The notes: generated by a model not told the origin, from the sequence alone. Numbered from the stretch's first letter, positions 7,326 through 16,654 are shown. The stretch: DNA of 64,000 bases from Pseudomonas sp. ICMP 561 (GCF_002699985.1 NZ_LKBT01000001.1:434001-498000); one strand, 5' to 3'. Made by a program: numbers and translations.

Positions 7326-8660
7326 TTACCCCACCGCCACCAACCGCTCCAGCACAGACTGATCACGCCCTCCCCGCGCCACATTGGCGTACAGCGATTC
7401 GGCGATTTCATCGGCGCGGATTGGCAGCACTGACAACAAGGTGTCGCTCAACCCGTGACTGGACTCGCAGAAACCCTGCATGTAGATCGAGGCTTTGCAG
7501 CGGCTGTCGCTCTTGATCCGATAATCACGACTCACTTCAAAGTCCCCCAGATACTCACTCAGCGGCTCCAGCAGATGGCGGTGCAACTGACGCTCGTAGC
7601 CGGTGGCCAGGACCACTGCGTCGTAGGTCTGCACGCTGCTTTCACCATTGGCGAGATTACCCAGCACCACTTCAATACCGTTGGCGGTTGCCTTCGCGTT
7701 CTGGACCGAGGTCAGGTTGCGGAATGTATGACGTGCAATGCCCGAGACTTTCTGGCGATAGAACACACCGTAGATGCGCTCGATCAGATCGATGTCCACC
7801 ACTGAGTAATTGGTGCTGTGGTATTCGCGGATCATCTCTGCGCGCTGCATGCCGTTCTGGCTGAACATGAGATCGGTGAACTCGGGTGAGAACACTTCGT
7901 TGACGAAAGGACTGTCGTCAGCAGGCTTGAGGGCCGAACCGCGCAGAATCACGTCCACCTGCACCGACGGGTAACTGTCGTTCAGGTCAATGAAGGCCTC
8001 GGCCGCACTCTGCCCGCCGCCAACAATCGCGATGCGCATCGGCTTGCCATTGGCGCAGGCTTGCTGAGCCATGGATTGCAGGTATTTGGAATGGTGAAAC
8101 ACTCGTGCGTCGCCCTTCATCCCGGAGAAAGCCTCAGGAATACGCGGCGTGCCACCAGGGCTGACCACCACCGAGCGAGTGGTGCGCACGTGATTCTGGC
8201 CTTGCGTATCACGGGAAATAACCCGCAACGCCTCGACCTGCTTTTTGTGCAGCACCGGCTCGATGGCGGTGACTTCTTCGCCATAGCGGCTCTGTTCGTT
8301 GAACTGTGCTGCCACCCAGCGCAGGTAGTCGTTGTACTCCATCCGGCACGGGTAAAAAGTGCCCAGGTTGATGAAGTCCACCAGGCGACCGTGCTGCTTG
8401 AGGTAGTTGACGAACGAAAACGGGCTCGTGGGATTACGCAGCGTGACCAGATCCTTGAGGAAGGAAATCTGCAGTTCGCTTTGGGTCACCAGAGTGTTGC
8501 CGTGCCAGCGGTAGTCGGCCTGTTTGTCGAGAAACAAAGCATCCAGCGCACCCTCCCGCTCGCCCCGTTCCCGCAGGGCAATTGCCAGTGCCAGATTGGA
8601 TGGACCAAAACCGATACCGATCAAATCGTGAACCACGGCAGATACAAGAGCCTGTGTCAT
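7326..8660 (-). CDS. pvdA: L-ornithine N5-monooxygenase, pyoverdine biosynthesis
   Basis: FAD- and NADPH-dependent hydroxylase that turns L-ornithine into N5-hydroxyornithine, the iron-binding side chain of pyoverdine. The chosen ATG gives 444 residues, close to the 443 of P. aeruginosa PvdA. The FAD site is GIGFGPSNLALAIAL near the N-terminus, the NADPH site is IAIVGGGQSAAEAF in the middle, and the substrate/FAD motif ATGYERQ lies near residue 370. The gene stands alone here, without its usual NRPS neighbours. A GAGG ribosome site precedes the ATG, and an exact PvdS promoter box lies about 70 bases upstream, so expression should be iron-repressed through PvdS. A longer reading frame without that ribosome site was rejected. 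Confidence 0.96.
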   Translation of the reverse strand: MTQALVSAVVHDLIGIGFGPSNLALAIALRERGEREGALDALFLDKQADYRWHGNTLVTQSELQISFLKDLVTLRNPTSPFSFVNYLKQHGRLVDFINLGTFYPCRMEYNDYLRWVAAQFNEQSRYGEEVTAIEPVLHKKQVEALRVISRDTQGQNHVRTTRSVVVSPGGTPRIPEAFSGMKGDARVFHHSKYLQSMAQQACANGKPMRIAIVGGGQSAAEAFIDLNDSYPSVQVDVILRGSALKPADDSPFVNEVFSPEFTDLMFSQNGMQRAEMIREYHSTNYSVVDIDLIERIYGVFYRQKVSGIARHTFRNLTSVQNAKATANGIEVVLGNLANGESSVQTYDAVVLATGYERQLHRHLLEPLSEYLGDFEVSRDYRIKSDSRCKASIYMQGFCESSHGLSDTLLSVLPIRADEIAESLYANVARGGRDQSVLERLVAVG

Positions 8661-8730
8661 TCCAGTGTCCTCGGGAGATGTTGCCCGCTCGTCAATCAAT
8701 GGCCAGCAAGGTGGCCTGTTGCAGTAGGAA

Positions 8731-8754
8731 ACGAGGACAGAGAAACAAAATTTA
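8731..8754 (-). promoter_or_regulatory. PvdS-dependent promoter (iron-starvation box) of pvdA
   Basis: Read on the minus strand, TAAAT is followed after exactly 16 bases by CGT, the full consensus for PvdS-type sigma factor promoters in fluorescent pseudomonads. It lies 71 bases before the pvdA ATG in the correct orientation. pvdS itself is about 6.5 kb away in this window. Confidence 0.9.
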
Positions 8755-8828
8755 ACGATTGGGCCGAGAACGGGGCGACGAGGCAGAGGGACAGGAAAGC
8801 CGGCCCTGCTGTTATGTGATGCATATGC

Positions 8829-8901
8829 TGTAGGAGCTGCCGAAGGCTGCGAATGCATCAAGCCTGACACACCGCTATCGCAGCCTTCGGCAGCTCCTAC
8901 A
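8829..8901. repeat. REPIN between pvdA and the MFS-PlsC gene
   Basis: Arms TGTAGGAGCTGCCGAAGGCTGCGA and complement around a loop of about 25 bases. This is a different REP class (CTTCGGCAGC) from the others nearby. Confidence 0.85.
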
Positions 8902-8950
8902 GGAATACGTTTCCATTCAAATAATTGCGCTATTTTTGATCAGACGCGGC

Positions 8951-10825
8951 TTAACGCAACTCCCCACGCAACGACGCCACCTGTCTGCGCGCCGCTGCCT
9001 GGGTCGATGCGTCACCGGTCAGCGCTGGCCCGGCGACGACGGTCACCCTCGACCACAGGCGGCGGAACAAACGTTTGCCCGGCGCACGGCTGAAAAAGCT
9101 GCCCCACAAGCCTTGCAGCGCCATCGGGATGACCGGCACAGACGTCTGTTCAAGAATGAGCTTCATGCCACTTTTAAACTCATCAATCTCACCGTCGCGA
9201 GTCAACTTGCCTTCTGGAAAGATGCATACCAGCTCGCCTTCGTTCAGGTATTGGGCAATCTTTTTGAAAGCTTGATCGTAAATCTGCAAGTCCTCACCAC
9301 GCCCGGCGATAGGGATCGTCCCGGCGGTGCGGAAAATAAAGTTAAGCACCGGCAAGTTGTAGATCTTGTAGTACATGACGAAACGAATCGGCCGTCGCAC
9401 TGCGCCGCCGATCAACAGGGCATCAACGAACGACACGTGATTACAAACCAGCAATGCCGCACCTTCGTCTGGAATATGGTCGAGATTCTCGTGCTTGACG
9501 CGGTACATGGAATGGCTGAGCAGCCAGATCATGAAGCGCATGGTGAACTCGGGAACAACCTTGAAGATGTACACGTTGACCGCGATGTTCATCAACGAGA
9601 TGGCCAGAAACAGCTCCGGAATCGACAGCTTGGCCACGCTGAGCAGCAAGATCGACACAATCGCCGACACCACCATGAACAGCGCATTGAGAATGTTGTT
9701 GGCAGCAATGACCCGAGAGCGCTCGCGCTCCAGGGTGCGGGACTGAATCAGGGCATACAGCGGCACGATGTAGAAGCCACCAAAAATCCCGATGCCGAGA
9801 ATGTCCAGCAGCACCCACCAAGCCTGACTGAAACCAAGGACGCCCAGCCAGTCATTGGCCATGACGTTCTGCGGCATTTGTCCGGAATGCCACCACAGCA
9901 ACAGGCCGAACACCGTCAGGCCCATGGAGCCAAATGGCACCAGACCTATTTCTACCTTGCGCCCGGACAGGCGCTCGCAAAGCATCGAGCCGGTCGCGAT
10001 ACCGATGGAGAAGACGGTCAGGATCAGCGTCACCACGGTTTCGTCGCCGTACAGCCACTCCTTGGCGTAGGACGGGATTTGCGTGAGGTAAATCGCGCCG
10101 ACGAACCAGAACCACGAGTTACCGACAATCGAGCGGGAGACCGCTGGCGTCTGACCCAGTCCCAGGCGCAAGGTGGCCCAGGTCTGAGTGAAAATATTCC
10201 ATTCAATCTTCATCTGCGGCGAAACAGCTGCGGCCCGAGGAATGCTATGGCTGGCGATGTAGCCCAGGCTCGCCGTCAACACCATCACGCTGGCGACAAA
10301 CATCTCGTAATGAGCGGTGGACATGATGATACCGGCGCAAATGGTCCCGGCCAGAATCGCCAGAAAAGTACCCATTTCCACCAGCCCGTTGCCGCCGACC
10401 AGTTCTTCTTCACGCAGGTGTTGCGGGAGGATCGAATACTTCACGGGCCCGAACAGCGCCGAGTGGGTGCCCATGGCAAACAACGCCACCAGCATCAGCC
10501 ACAGGTGCCCGAACAGAAACCCCACCGATCCCACCAACATGATGCCAATCTCGGCCAGCTTGATCACACGGATCAACTTGTCCTTGGCGTACTTCTCACC
10601 AAACTGTCCGGCTAGGGCAGAGAACAGGAAGAACGGCAGGATGAACAGCAACGCACACAGGTTGACCCAGATAGAGCGATCACCGTCGATGTTCAGTTTG
10701 TAGAGAATGGCCAGAATCAGCGATTGCTTGAGGATATTGTCGTTGAAAGCCCCGAGGGACTGTGTGATGAAAAACGGCAGGAAACGACGCTTTCCAAGCA
10801 AATTGAACTGTGACTGATGGCTCAT
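8951..10825 (-). CDS. MFS transporter fused to a 1-acylglycerol-phosphate acyltransferase (LplT-PlsC type)
   Basis: A 624-residue fusion. Residues about 10-410 form a 12-helix MFS transporter resembling the lysophospholipid flippase LplT (FFITQSLGAFNDNILKQSL, FGPVKYSILPQHL). Residues about 425-615 form a PlsC-type acyltransferase with the HX4D motif in CNHVSFVDALL and the acceptor motif FPEGKLTRDG. In Gram-negatives LplT moves lysophospholipid inward and a coupled acyltransferase re-acylates it; here both jobs are in one chain, which suggests membrane phospholipid repair at the inner membrane. The LplT relation is by motif and layout, and the lipid substrate is not decided. The gene is alone, flanked by REPINs on both sides. 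Confidence 0.87.
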   Translation of the reverse strand: MSHQSQFNLLGKRRFLPFFITQSLGAFNDNILKQSLILAILYKLNIDGDRSIWVNLCALLFILPFFLFSALAGQFGEKYAKDKLIRVIKLAEIGIMLVGSVGFLFGHLWLMLVALFAMGTHSALFGPVKYSILPQHLREEELVGGNGLVEMGTFLAILAGTICAGIIMSTAHYEMFVASVMVLTASLGYIASHSIPRAAAVSPQMKIEWNIFTQTWATLRLGLGQTPAVSRSIVGNSWFWFVGAIYLTQIPSYAKEWLYGDETVVTLILTVFSIGIATGSMLCERLSGRKVEIGLVPFGSMGLTVFGLLLWWHSGQMPQNVMANDWLGVLGFSQAWWVLLDILGIGIFGGFYIVPLYALIQSRTLERERSRVIAANNILNALFMVVSAIVSILLLSVAKLSIPELFLAISLMNIAVNVYIFKVVPEFTMRFMIWLLSHSMYRVKHENLDHIPDEGAALLVCNHVSFVDALLIGGAVRRPIRFVMYYKIYNLPVLNFIFRTAGTIPIAGRGEDLQIYDQAFKKIAQYLNEGELVCIFPEGKLTRDGEIDEFKSGMKLILEQTSVPVIPMALQGLWGSFFSRAPGKRLFRRLWSRVTVVAGPALTGDASTQAAARRQVASLRGELR

Positions 10826-10927
10826 CGTCCGCGATCCTGAATGGCAACGGGCACATTGAAGACGTTACAGGACGTAATGTCGATAGGATGTTTCGCAATG
10901 TCAGGAATTTGATGCGCAAAGAGGCCC

Positions 10928-11015
10928 GTAGGACCGGCTTTAGCCGAGAGGACGTACGTCTGGCGAAGAAGGTTTAGCGAGTGCCCAGGTCTCCTCCCGG
11001 CTGAAGCCGGTCCTA
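10928..11015. repeat. REPIN, first of three
   Basis: Arms GTAGGACCGGCTTTAGCCG and complement. First of three REPINs packed into the 540-base divergent gap between the MFS-PlsC and histidine kinase genes. Confidence 0.85.
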
Positions 11016-11033
11016 CGGGATCGCCAAAAAACC

Positions 11034-11117
11034 TGTGGGAATTTATTCGCGAAAGCGGTGTGCCAGACAAAGCTATTTTTCAGGTCTGGCCCCTTCGCGA
11101 ATAAATTCGCTCCCACA
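11034..11117. repeat. REPIN, second of three
   Basis: Arms TGTGGGAATTTATTCGCGAA and complement; same class as the element next to efp. It is flanked on both sides by REPINs of the GGACCGGCTTTAGCC class. Confidence 0.85.
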
Positions 11118-11131
11118 GGTTCCACAATCCC

Positions 11132-11221
11132 GTAGGACCGGCTTTAGCCGGGAGGGCGTCGGTACATTCGCTAAATTTTCTTCGTCAGAAATACCGCTCT
11201 CCCGGCTAAAGCCGGTCCTAC
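11132..11221. repeat. REPIN, third of three
   Basis: Arms GTAGGACCGGCTTTAGCCGG and complement. The remaining 145 bases up to the kinase gene probably hold its promoter, but I see no clear -35/-10 pair. Confidence 0.85.
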
Positions 11222-11367
11222 AAGATCAAGCTTGAAGACAACCATAGAATCTCCCACAGGGAATCGCGTTTCAATGAGCTGCGTCTCTATGCCGCTTCAC
11301 GACTAAAGTAGCTCCTGCTCCCCCGAACCTTCATGCGAGACTAGCCAGCTTGTTCTTGAGGCTCTGA

Positions 11368-14300
11368 ATGTCTATGTCGCTGTCCACCGGGCTGATTGCG
11401 GCCGTCGCCCTGGCTTATATGGCCGTCATGTTTGCCATCGCCTTTTACGGTGACCGGCGCAGTACGTCGCTGCCGCCCCGGCTGCGCGCGTGGGTGTATA
11501 GCCTGTCGCTGGCGGTGTATTGCACCAGCTGGACGTTCTTCGGCGCAGTCGGTCAGGCCGCCGAGCAGTTGTGGTCGTTCCTGCCTATCTACCTCGGGCC
11601 TGTGGTGCTGATGCTGCTGGCGCCGTGGGTGCTGCAAAAGATGGTGCTGATCAGCAAACAGGAAAACATCACCTCGATTGCCGACTTCATCGCTGCACGC
11701 TATGGCAAATCTCAATCCCTGGCGGTGGTGGTTGCGCTGATCTGCCTGGTGGGCGTGCTGCCCTACATCGCCCTGCAACTCAAAGGCATCGTGCTGGGGG
11801 TGAACATCCTCATTGGTGCAGTCGCGGACGCCACAGGAACCCGAGCCCAGGACACAGCACTCATCGTCTCGCTGGTCCTCGCGCTGTTCACCATTGTCTT
11901 CGGGACGCGCAATCTGGACGTCACCGAACACCATCGCGGCATGGTCATGGCGATTGCCTTCGAGGCGCTGGTCAAGCTGTTTGCCTTCATGGCGGTGGGC
12001 GCGTTCGTGACGTATGGCCTTTATGACGGCTTCGACGACCTGTTCAATCAGGCCCTGATCGCGCCACGGCTTGAGGAGTACTGGAAGGAAACCATTAACT
12101 GGCCGTCCATGGTGGTGCAAACCGGCGTGGCGATGATGGCGATTGTTTGCCTACCCCGGCAGTTTCACGTCACCGTCGTGGAAAATATTGACCCGCAGGA
12201 TCTGCGCCTGGCCAAGTGGGTGTTCCCGGCCTACCTGGTACTCGCAGCGCTGTTTGTAGTGCCCATCGCCCTGGCCGGGCAAATGCTCCTGCCAGACTCG
12301 GTGCTGCCCGACTCGTTCGTGATCAGCCTGCCCCTGGCGACGACTCATCCATCACTGGCTTTGCTGGCGTTCATCGGCGGTGCCTCGGCAGCCACGGGCA
12401 TGGTGATCGTGGCGAGTGTCGCGCTGTCGACGATGATCTCCAACGACATGCTGCTGCCTTGGCTACTGAGCCGAAAAACGGCGGAGCGCCCGTTTGAGGC
12501 TTTCCGCCACTGGATGCTGTCGGTGCGCCGGGTCAGCATCGTGGTCATTCTGCTGCTGGCCTATGTCTGCTATCGACTGCTGGGTTCGACCGCCAGTCTG
12601 GCAACCATTGGCCAGATCGCCTTCGCCGCTATTACGCAATTATCGCCCGCGATGTTTGGTGCACTGTGGTGGAAGCAGGCCAACCGTCGAGGTGTTTTTG
12701 CCGGATTGGGGGCCGGGATTTTCCTGTGGTTTTACACCTTGGTCCTGCCGATTTCTGCCGAAAGTCTGGGATGGCCGCTGGAAACGTTTCCACTGCTGGC
12801 CTGGCTGCACAGCAACCCCTTAGGGCTGCCGATTACGCCGCTGACCCAAGGCGTGGTGCTGTCACTGGCGGGCAACTTCATCCTGTTCGGCTGGGTGTCG
12901 GTGATCTCCAAGACCCGGGTTTCCGAGCACTGGCAGGCCGGGCGTTTCATCGGTCAGGACGCCAGTGTCAGCACCGGCAATCGGCCGCTGCTGGCCGTGC
13001 AGGTCGAGGATTTGCTGAACCTTTCCGCACGCTTCGTGGGTGAAGAACGCGCCCGACAAAGCTTCATCCGCTTCGCCTATCGTCAAGGCAAAGGCTTCAA
13101 CCCGAACCAGAATGCCAACGGCGACTGGATCGCTCACACCGAGCGCCTGTTGGCCGGTGTACTGGGCGCCTCATCGACCCGCGCCGTGGTAAAAGCCGCC
13201 ATCGAAGGCCGCGACATGCAGCTCGAAGACGTGGTGCGCATCGCCGATGAGGCCTCCGAGGTGCTGCAGTTCAACCGCGCCCTGCTACAAGGGGCCATCG
13301 AGAACATCACCCAGGGCATCAGCGTAGTCGATCAATCGCTGAAGCTGGTGGCGTGGAATCACCGTTATCTGGAGCTGTTCAATTATCCCGAGGGGCTGAT
13401 CAGCATTGGCCGCCCGATTGCCGACATCATTCGCTACAACGCCGAACGCGGGCTGCTGGGTCCCGGCGAGGCGGAAGTTCACGTGGCCCGGCGTCTGCAC
13501 TGGATGCGTCAGGGCCGTGCCCACACCTCGGAGCGGATGTTCCCCAACGGCCGGGTGATCGAACTGATCGGCAACCCGATGCCAGGCGGTGGTTTCGTGA
13601 TGAGTTTCACTGACATTACCGCTTTCCGCGATGCCGAACATGCGCTCAAAGGCGCGAATGAAAGCCTTGAGCAACGGGTCGCCGAGCGTACCCACGAGCT
13701 ATCACAGCTGAACCTTGCCCTGACCGAAGCCAAGGGCACAGCCGAAGCGGCGAACCAGTCGAAAACCCGCTTCCTGGCAGCCGTCAGCCATGACTTGATG
13801 CAACCACTGAATGCTGCCCGCCTGTTCTCCGCGGCGCTGTCCCATCAGGACGACGGCATGTCCGCTGAAACCCAGCAACTGGTGCAGCATCTGGACAGTT
13901 CGCTGCGCTCAGCCGAAGACCTGATCAGCGATTTGCTGGACATTTCCCGCCTGGAAAACGGCAAGATCACCCCGGACCGTCAGCCTTTTGCACTGAACAC
14001 GCTGTTTGACACACTGGGCGCCGAGTTCAAGGCGCTGGCCCAGGAACAAGGCCTGGAATTCCGGGTCAGCGGCACCGCGCTGCGGGTCGACAGTGATGCC
14101 AAGTTGCTGCGACGCATCCTGCAGAACTTCCTGACCAATGCGTTCCGTTACGGCAAAGGCCCGATACTGCTCGGCGTGCGCCGTCGTGGCACCTACCTGA
14201 GTCTGGAGGTCTGGGATCGCGGGCCGGGGATTCCGGAAGACAAGCAGCGGGTGATTTTCGAAGAGTTCAAACGTCTGGACAGTCACCAGACCCGCGCTGA

Positions 14301-14847
14301 AAAAGGCCTGGGGCTGGGCCTGGCGATTGCTGATGGTCTGTGTCGCGTACTGGGCCACACGTTGCAAGTGCGCTCATGGCCGGGCAAAGGCAGCGTGTTC
14401 AGCGTGTGCGTGCCGCTGGCTCAGCATCAGACAGTTCCGGCCAGCGTCGTACCCGACGCAAACCGTACCGCGCTGACCGGGACGCAAGTGCTGTGCATTG
14501 ATAACGAAGACAGCATTCTGATCGGCATGAACAGCCTGCTGACTCGCTGGGGCTGTCAGGTATGGACTGCCCGCAGCCGTGAGGAATGTCAGGCGCTGCT
14601 GGATGAAGGCGTACGCCCGCAACTGGCACTGGTGGATTACCACCTGGACAATGGCGAGACCGGCACCGAGCTGATGGCCTGGTTGCGAACGCGCCTGGGT
14701 AAACCGGTACCGGGCGTCGTGATCAGCGCTGACGGCCGACCCGAACTGATCGCTCAAGTGCATGCTGCCGGGCTGGATTACCTGCCCAAGCCGGTCAAGC
14801 CCGCTGCGTTGAGGGCGTTGTTGAGTCGGCATGTGATGTTGGGGTGA
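11368..14847 (+). CDS. Sodium/solute symporter-like hybrid sensor histidine kinase/response regulator
   Basis: A 1159-residue multi-domain sensor. Residues about 5-490 are a sodium:solute symporter-type membrane region with 12-13 helices. A PAS-like segment (about 640-760, LKLVAWNHRYLELFNYPEGL) and a coiled-coil linker follow. The HisKA phospho-acceptor is His808 (SHDLMQPLNAA). The HATPase has an N box (RRILQNFLTNAFRYG) and G boxes (DRGPGIPED, GLGLGLAIADG). A C-terminal receiver ends the protein, with Asp1090 in LVDYHLDN and Lys in YLPKPVKP. The layout resembles CbrA-type kinases with an added receiver, so it probably couples transport of a solute, or sensing of it, to a His-Asp relay. No separate output regulator is beside it. 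The ligand is unknown. Confidence 0.93.
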   Translation: MSMSLSTGLIAAVALAYMAVMFAIAFYGDRRSTSLPPRLRAWVYSLSLAVYCTSWTFFGAVGQAAEQLWSFLPIYLGPVVLMLLAPWVLQKMVLISKQENITSIADFIAARYGKSQSLAVVVALICLVGVLPYIALQLKGIVLGVNILIGAVADATGTRAQDTALIVSLVLALFTIVFGTRNLDVTEHHRGMVMAIAFEALVKLFAFMAVGAFVTYGLYDGFDDLFNQALIAPRLEEYWKETINWPSMVVQTGVAMMAIVCLPRQFHVTVVENIDPQDLRLAKWVFPAYLVLAALFVVPIALAGQMLLPDSVLPDSFVISLPLATTHPSLALLAFIGGASAATGMVIVASVALSTMISNDMLLPWLLSRKTAERPFEAFRHWMLSVRRVSIVVILLLAYVCYRLLGSTASLATIGQIAFAAITQLSPAMFGALWWKQANRRGVFAGLGAGIFLWFYTLVLPISAESLGWPLETFPLLAWLHSNPLGLPITPLTQGVVLSLAGNFILFGWVSVISKTRVSEHWQAGRFIGQDASVSTGNRPLLAVQVEDLLNLSARFVGEERARQSFIRFAYRQGKGFNPNQNANGDWIAHTERLLAGVLGASSTRAVVKAAIEGRDMQLEDVVRIADEASEVLQFNRALLQGAIENITQGISVVDQSLKLVAWNHRYLELFNYPEGLISIGRPIADIIRYNAERGLLGPGEAEVHVARRLHWMRQGRAHTSERMFPNGRVIELIGNPMPGGGFVMSFTDITAFRDAEHALKGANESLEQRVAERTHELSQLNLALTEAKGTAEAANQSKTRFLAAVSHDLMQPLNAARLFSAALSHQDDGMSAETQQLVQHLDSSLRSAEDLISDLLDISRLENGKITPDRQPFALNTLFDTLGAEFKALAQEQGLEFRVSGTALRVDSDAKLLRRILQNFLTNAFRYGKGPILLGVRRRGTYLSLEVWDRGPGIPEDKQRVIFEEFKRLDSHQTRAEKGLGLGLAIADGLCRVLGHTLQVRSWPGKGSVFSVCVPLAQHQTVPASVVPDANRTALTGTQVLCIDNEDSILIGMNSLLTRWGCQVWTARSREECQALLDEGVRPQLALVDYHLDNGETGTELMAWLRTRLGKPVPGVVISADGRPELIAQVHAAGLDYLPKPVKPAALRALLSRHVMLG

Positions 14848-14857
14848 GATCTGCGCA

Positions 14858-14922
14858 TAAGGCTGGACGCGTTTCACTTTAGACCGCGCGGACCTTATCG
14901 CGAGCAAGCTCTGGTCCTACAG
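14858..14922. repeat. Half REPIN (loop plus right arm)
   Basis: The sequence from AAGGCTGGACGC through TTATCGCGAGCAAGCTC matches the loop and right arm of the REPIN at 186-271, but the left arm is missing. It follows the histidine kinase gene directly and may be a decayed copy. Confidence 0.65.
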
Positions 14923-15029
14923 ATCCCACTCGATTTACTTTGCATCTCAGCTTGCAGGCAAACATAGAATCTCCCGCATAGGTCCAATGCTCTTTGAGGC
15001 GCATTTAATCTTGAGTTGAAATGCCGTCC

Positions 15030-15120
15030 CCTGTGGGAGCGAGGCTTGCCCGCGATACATAAGACGCAGCTAAAAGACAGACCGCGTTGTCGTTTATCGC
15101 GGCCAAGCCTCGCCGTTGAT
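15030..15120. repeat. Degenerate REPIN
   Basis: The left arm TGTGGGAGCGAGGCTTGCCCGCGA is intact. The right arm reads ATCGCGGCCAAGCCTCGCCG and then diverges, so the outer stem no longer pairs. Confidence 0.65.
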
Positions 15121-15186
15121 GGTCCGCAGAGCAAGCGGTGAGGCAAACGATTATGAGAAAGGAATACCGATATACATATTTCTCAT

Positions 15187-15215
15187 TTGACAATCATTAT
15201 CATCAAGCCTAATTT
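15187..15215 (+). promoter_or_regulatory. pvdS promoter with overlapping Fur box
   Basis: A TTGACA hexamer (15187-15192), a 17-base spacer and TAATTT (15210-15215) form a sigma-70 type promoter with a good -35 and a weak -10. The overlapping GACAATCATTATCATC is a close match to the Fur consensus, read as GATGATAATGATTGTC on the other strand. Iron-loaded Fur bound here would block pvdS, as known in other fluorescent pseudomonads. The start codon is about 70 bases downstream. Confidence 0.85.
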
Positions 15216-15282
15216 GTTGCCCGGTGTGTAGGGGGCTTCCCTACGAAAGCTGCATCTGCCCAATTGCTGCAAGGTGATTTCC

Positions 15283-15828
15283 ATGCCGGAACAACTATCC
15301 ACAAGTACGTGCGATTCACCGCTTCTCCAGGCGTTTGTCGAAAACCGCCTGATTCTGGTCAAGATTGCCGCCCGCATTACCGGCTGCCGATCACGGGCGG
15401 AAGACGTCGTACAGGACGCTTTCTTCCGACTGCAGTCCGCGCCGCAGATCACGTCGTCGATCAAGGCCCAGCTCAGTTACCTGTTTCAGATCGTGCGCAA
15501 TCTGGCGATCGATCATTACCGCAAACAGGCGCTTGAGCAGAAATACTCGGGCTCCGAGGAAGAGGGACTCAATGTGGTTATCCACGGCGCGTCTCCTGAA
15601 ACCTCGCACATGAACTTCACCACCCTGGAAACCATTGCCGACGCCCTGACCGAACTGCCTAGCCGGACTCGCTACGCATTCGAGATGTACCGGCTGCACG
15701 GCGTCCCGCAGAAGGACATTGCCAAGGAACTGGGTGTTTCGCCGACACTGGTGAACTTCATGATCCGCGATGCGCTGGTGCATTGCCGCAAGGTTTCCCT
15801 GCAAGAGGCTCGCGCTGTAAGGCGCTGA
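15283..15828 (+). CDS. pvdS: Extracytoplasmic-function sigma factor PvdS
   Basis: Iron-starvation sigma factor that directs RNA polymerase to pyoverdine genes. The 181-residue protein has sigma region 2 (LVKIAARITGCRSRAEDVVQDAFFRLQ; LSYLFQIVRNLAIDHYRKQ) and region 4 (LTELPSRTRYAFEMYRLHGV; KDIAKELGVSPTLVNFMIRD), with the typical PvdS tail VHCRKVS. The C-terminal end is shorter and more divergent than in P. aeruginosa. The ATG was preferred over a GTG three codons upstream because AAGG lies at a suitable distance. A Fur box overlaps the promoter. Its consensus box occurs in front of pvdA and pvdY in this window, giving a readable regulon. Confidence 0.95.
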   Translation: MPEQLSTSTCDSPLLQAFVENRLILVKIAARITGCRSRAEDVVQDAFFRLQSAPQITSSIKAQLSYLFQIVRNLAIDHYRKQALEQKYSGSEEEGLNVVIHGASPETSHMNFTTLETIADALTELPSRTRYAFEMYRLHGVPQKDIAKELGVSPTLVNFMIRDALVHCRKVSLQEARAVRR

Positions 15829-15871
15829 ACACCGCCGGGCAGGTCATACCTGCCCGCCATGGTGCGCAATT

Positions 15872-15962
15872 GTTGGAGCGAGGCTTGCCCGCGAAGAGGC
15901 TGCCCATCCAACAAACCTTAAGTGCCTGATCGAAGGCCTTCGCGGGCAAGCCTCGCTCCAAC
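15872..15962. repeat. REPIN between pvdS and pvdY
   Basis: Arms GTTGGAGCGAGGCTTGCCCGCGAA and complement with a loop of about 45 bases. It lies between the convergent pvdS and pvdY genes. Confidence 0.85.
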
Positions 15963-16030
15963 GAGAACCGAGACAGCCCTTGTGAGCTGTGCAGACGAAC
16001 AATGACTATCCCCTTCCACATCAATTCACA

Positions 16031-16654
16031 TTAAAGCCACTCACACCGCTCAAAAAACCGCTGACGGTCCAGCGTCATCAGCGCTGCCCGCTTATGTGGG
16101 AAATCGAACTCCTTCTCCTTCTCGAACCCCTGCCCTTGCATATAGGCAATCATCTTCCCGTTGTCGGCACGCGGCTCTGACACCAGTCGCTGAGTGCGCT
16201 CATCATCGAGAAAAAGATAATGGACCAGTGCCGAGAGCCAACTGGCGACTTTATGTGGGCCCCGGTGGCTTTCTTCGCCCACCAGCATGTGAATCCCACG
16301 GTCGTATTCACCAGGACTACAGAACGGAGCGATGCGATCTTTCAGCGCCCAATAGGCTTCGAAATAAGCAAAGGGTTCGTCGTCAAAGCAGCCGATCAAA
16401 GTCAGTGTATGAGGGTCGGCAGCCTGCTTTTCCAGGTACTCTCGATGCTGCTCCAGCGATCCGCCCTCCTGCCAGAATTGCAGAACGCGGGGATTGTTTT
16501 GCCAGCGATTGAAGCGCTCAAGGTCCAGATCGACATCCAGAGCGCGCAGAGAAATCGAGGTGCCGAGACTGGCATCAAAACGTCGATAGACTTCGCCGAC
16601 AGGCTTGGCCGGGCGAATCAACGGCATCGCCGTCGCGGATAATGACTGAGGCAT
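16031..16654 (-). CDS. pvdY: GNAT acyltransferase of siderophore biosynthesis, hydroxyornithine acetylase type
   Basis: The 207-residue protein is a GNAT-fold siderophore acyltransferase of the IucB/AlcB kind. Signature stretches are FNRWQNNPRVLQFWQEGG, the central YFEAYWALKDRI, and GIHMLVGEESHRGPHKVASWL with the CoA-binding loop. The RLVSEPRADNGKMIAYMQGQGF segment is typical of this family. PvdY (PvdYII) is the predicted acetylase of N5-hydroxyornithine in strains whose pyoverdine contains acetyl-hydroxyornithine, so it would act after PvdA. The exact PvdS box 40 bases upstream supports a pyoverdine role. The pairing pvdS/pvdY is known in fluorescent pseudomonads; the acetyl donor and acceptor are inferred. 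Confidence 0.85.
   Translation of the reverse strand: MPQSLSATAMPLIRPAKPVGEVYRRFDASLGTSISLRALDVDLDLERFNRWQNNPRVLQFWQEGGSLEQHREYLEKQAADPHTLTLIGCFDDEPFAYFEAYWALKDRIAPFCSPGEYDRGIHMLVGEESHRGPHKVASWLSALVHYLFLDDERTQRLVSEPRADNGKMIAYMQGQGFEKEKEFDFPHKRAALMTLDRQRFFERCEWL

Noticed and set aside
8936..10615. Long plus-strand open frame opposite the MFS-PlsC gene
   Set aside because: Its translation is His/Gln/Arg-rich shadow sequence without any family signature, while the minus strand has clear transporter and acyltransferase motifs.
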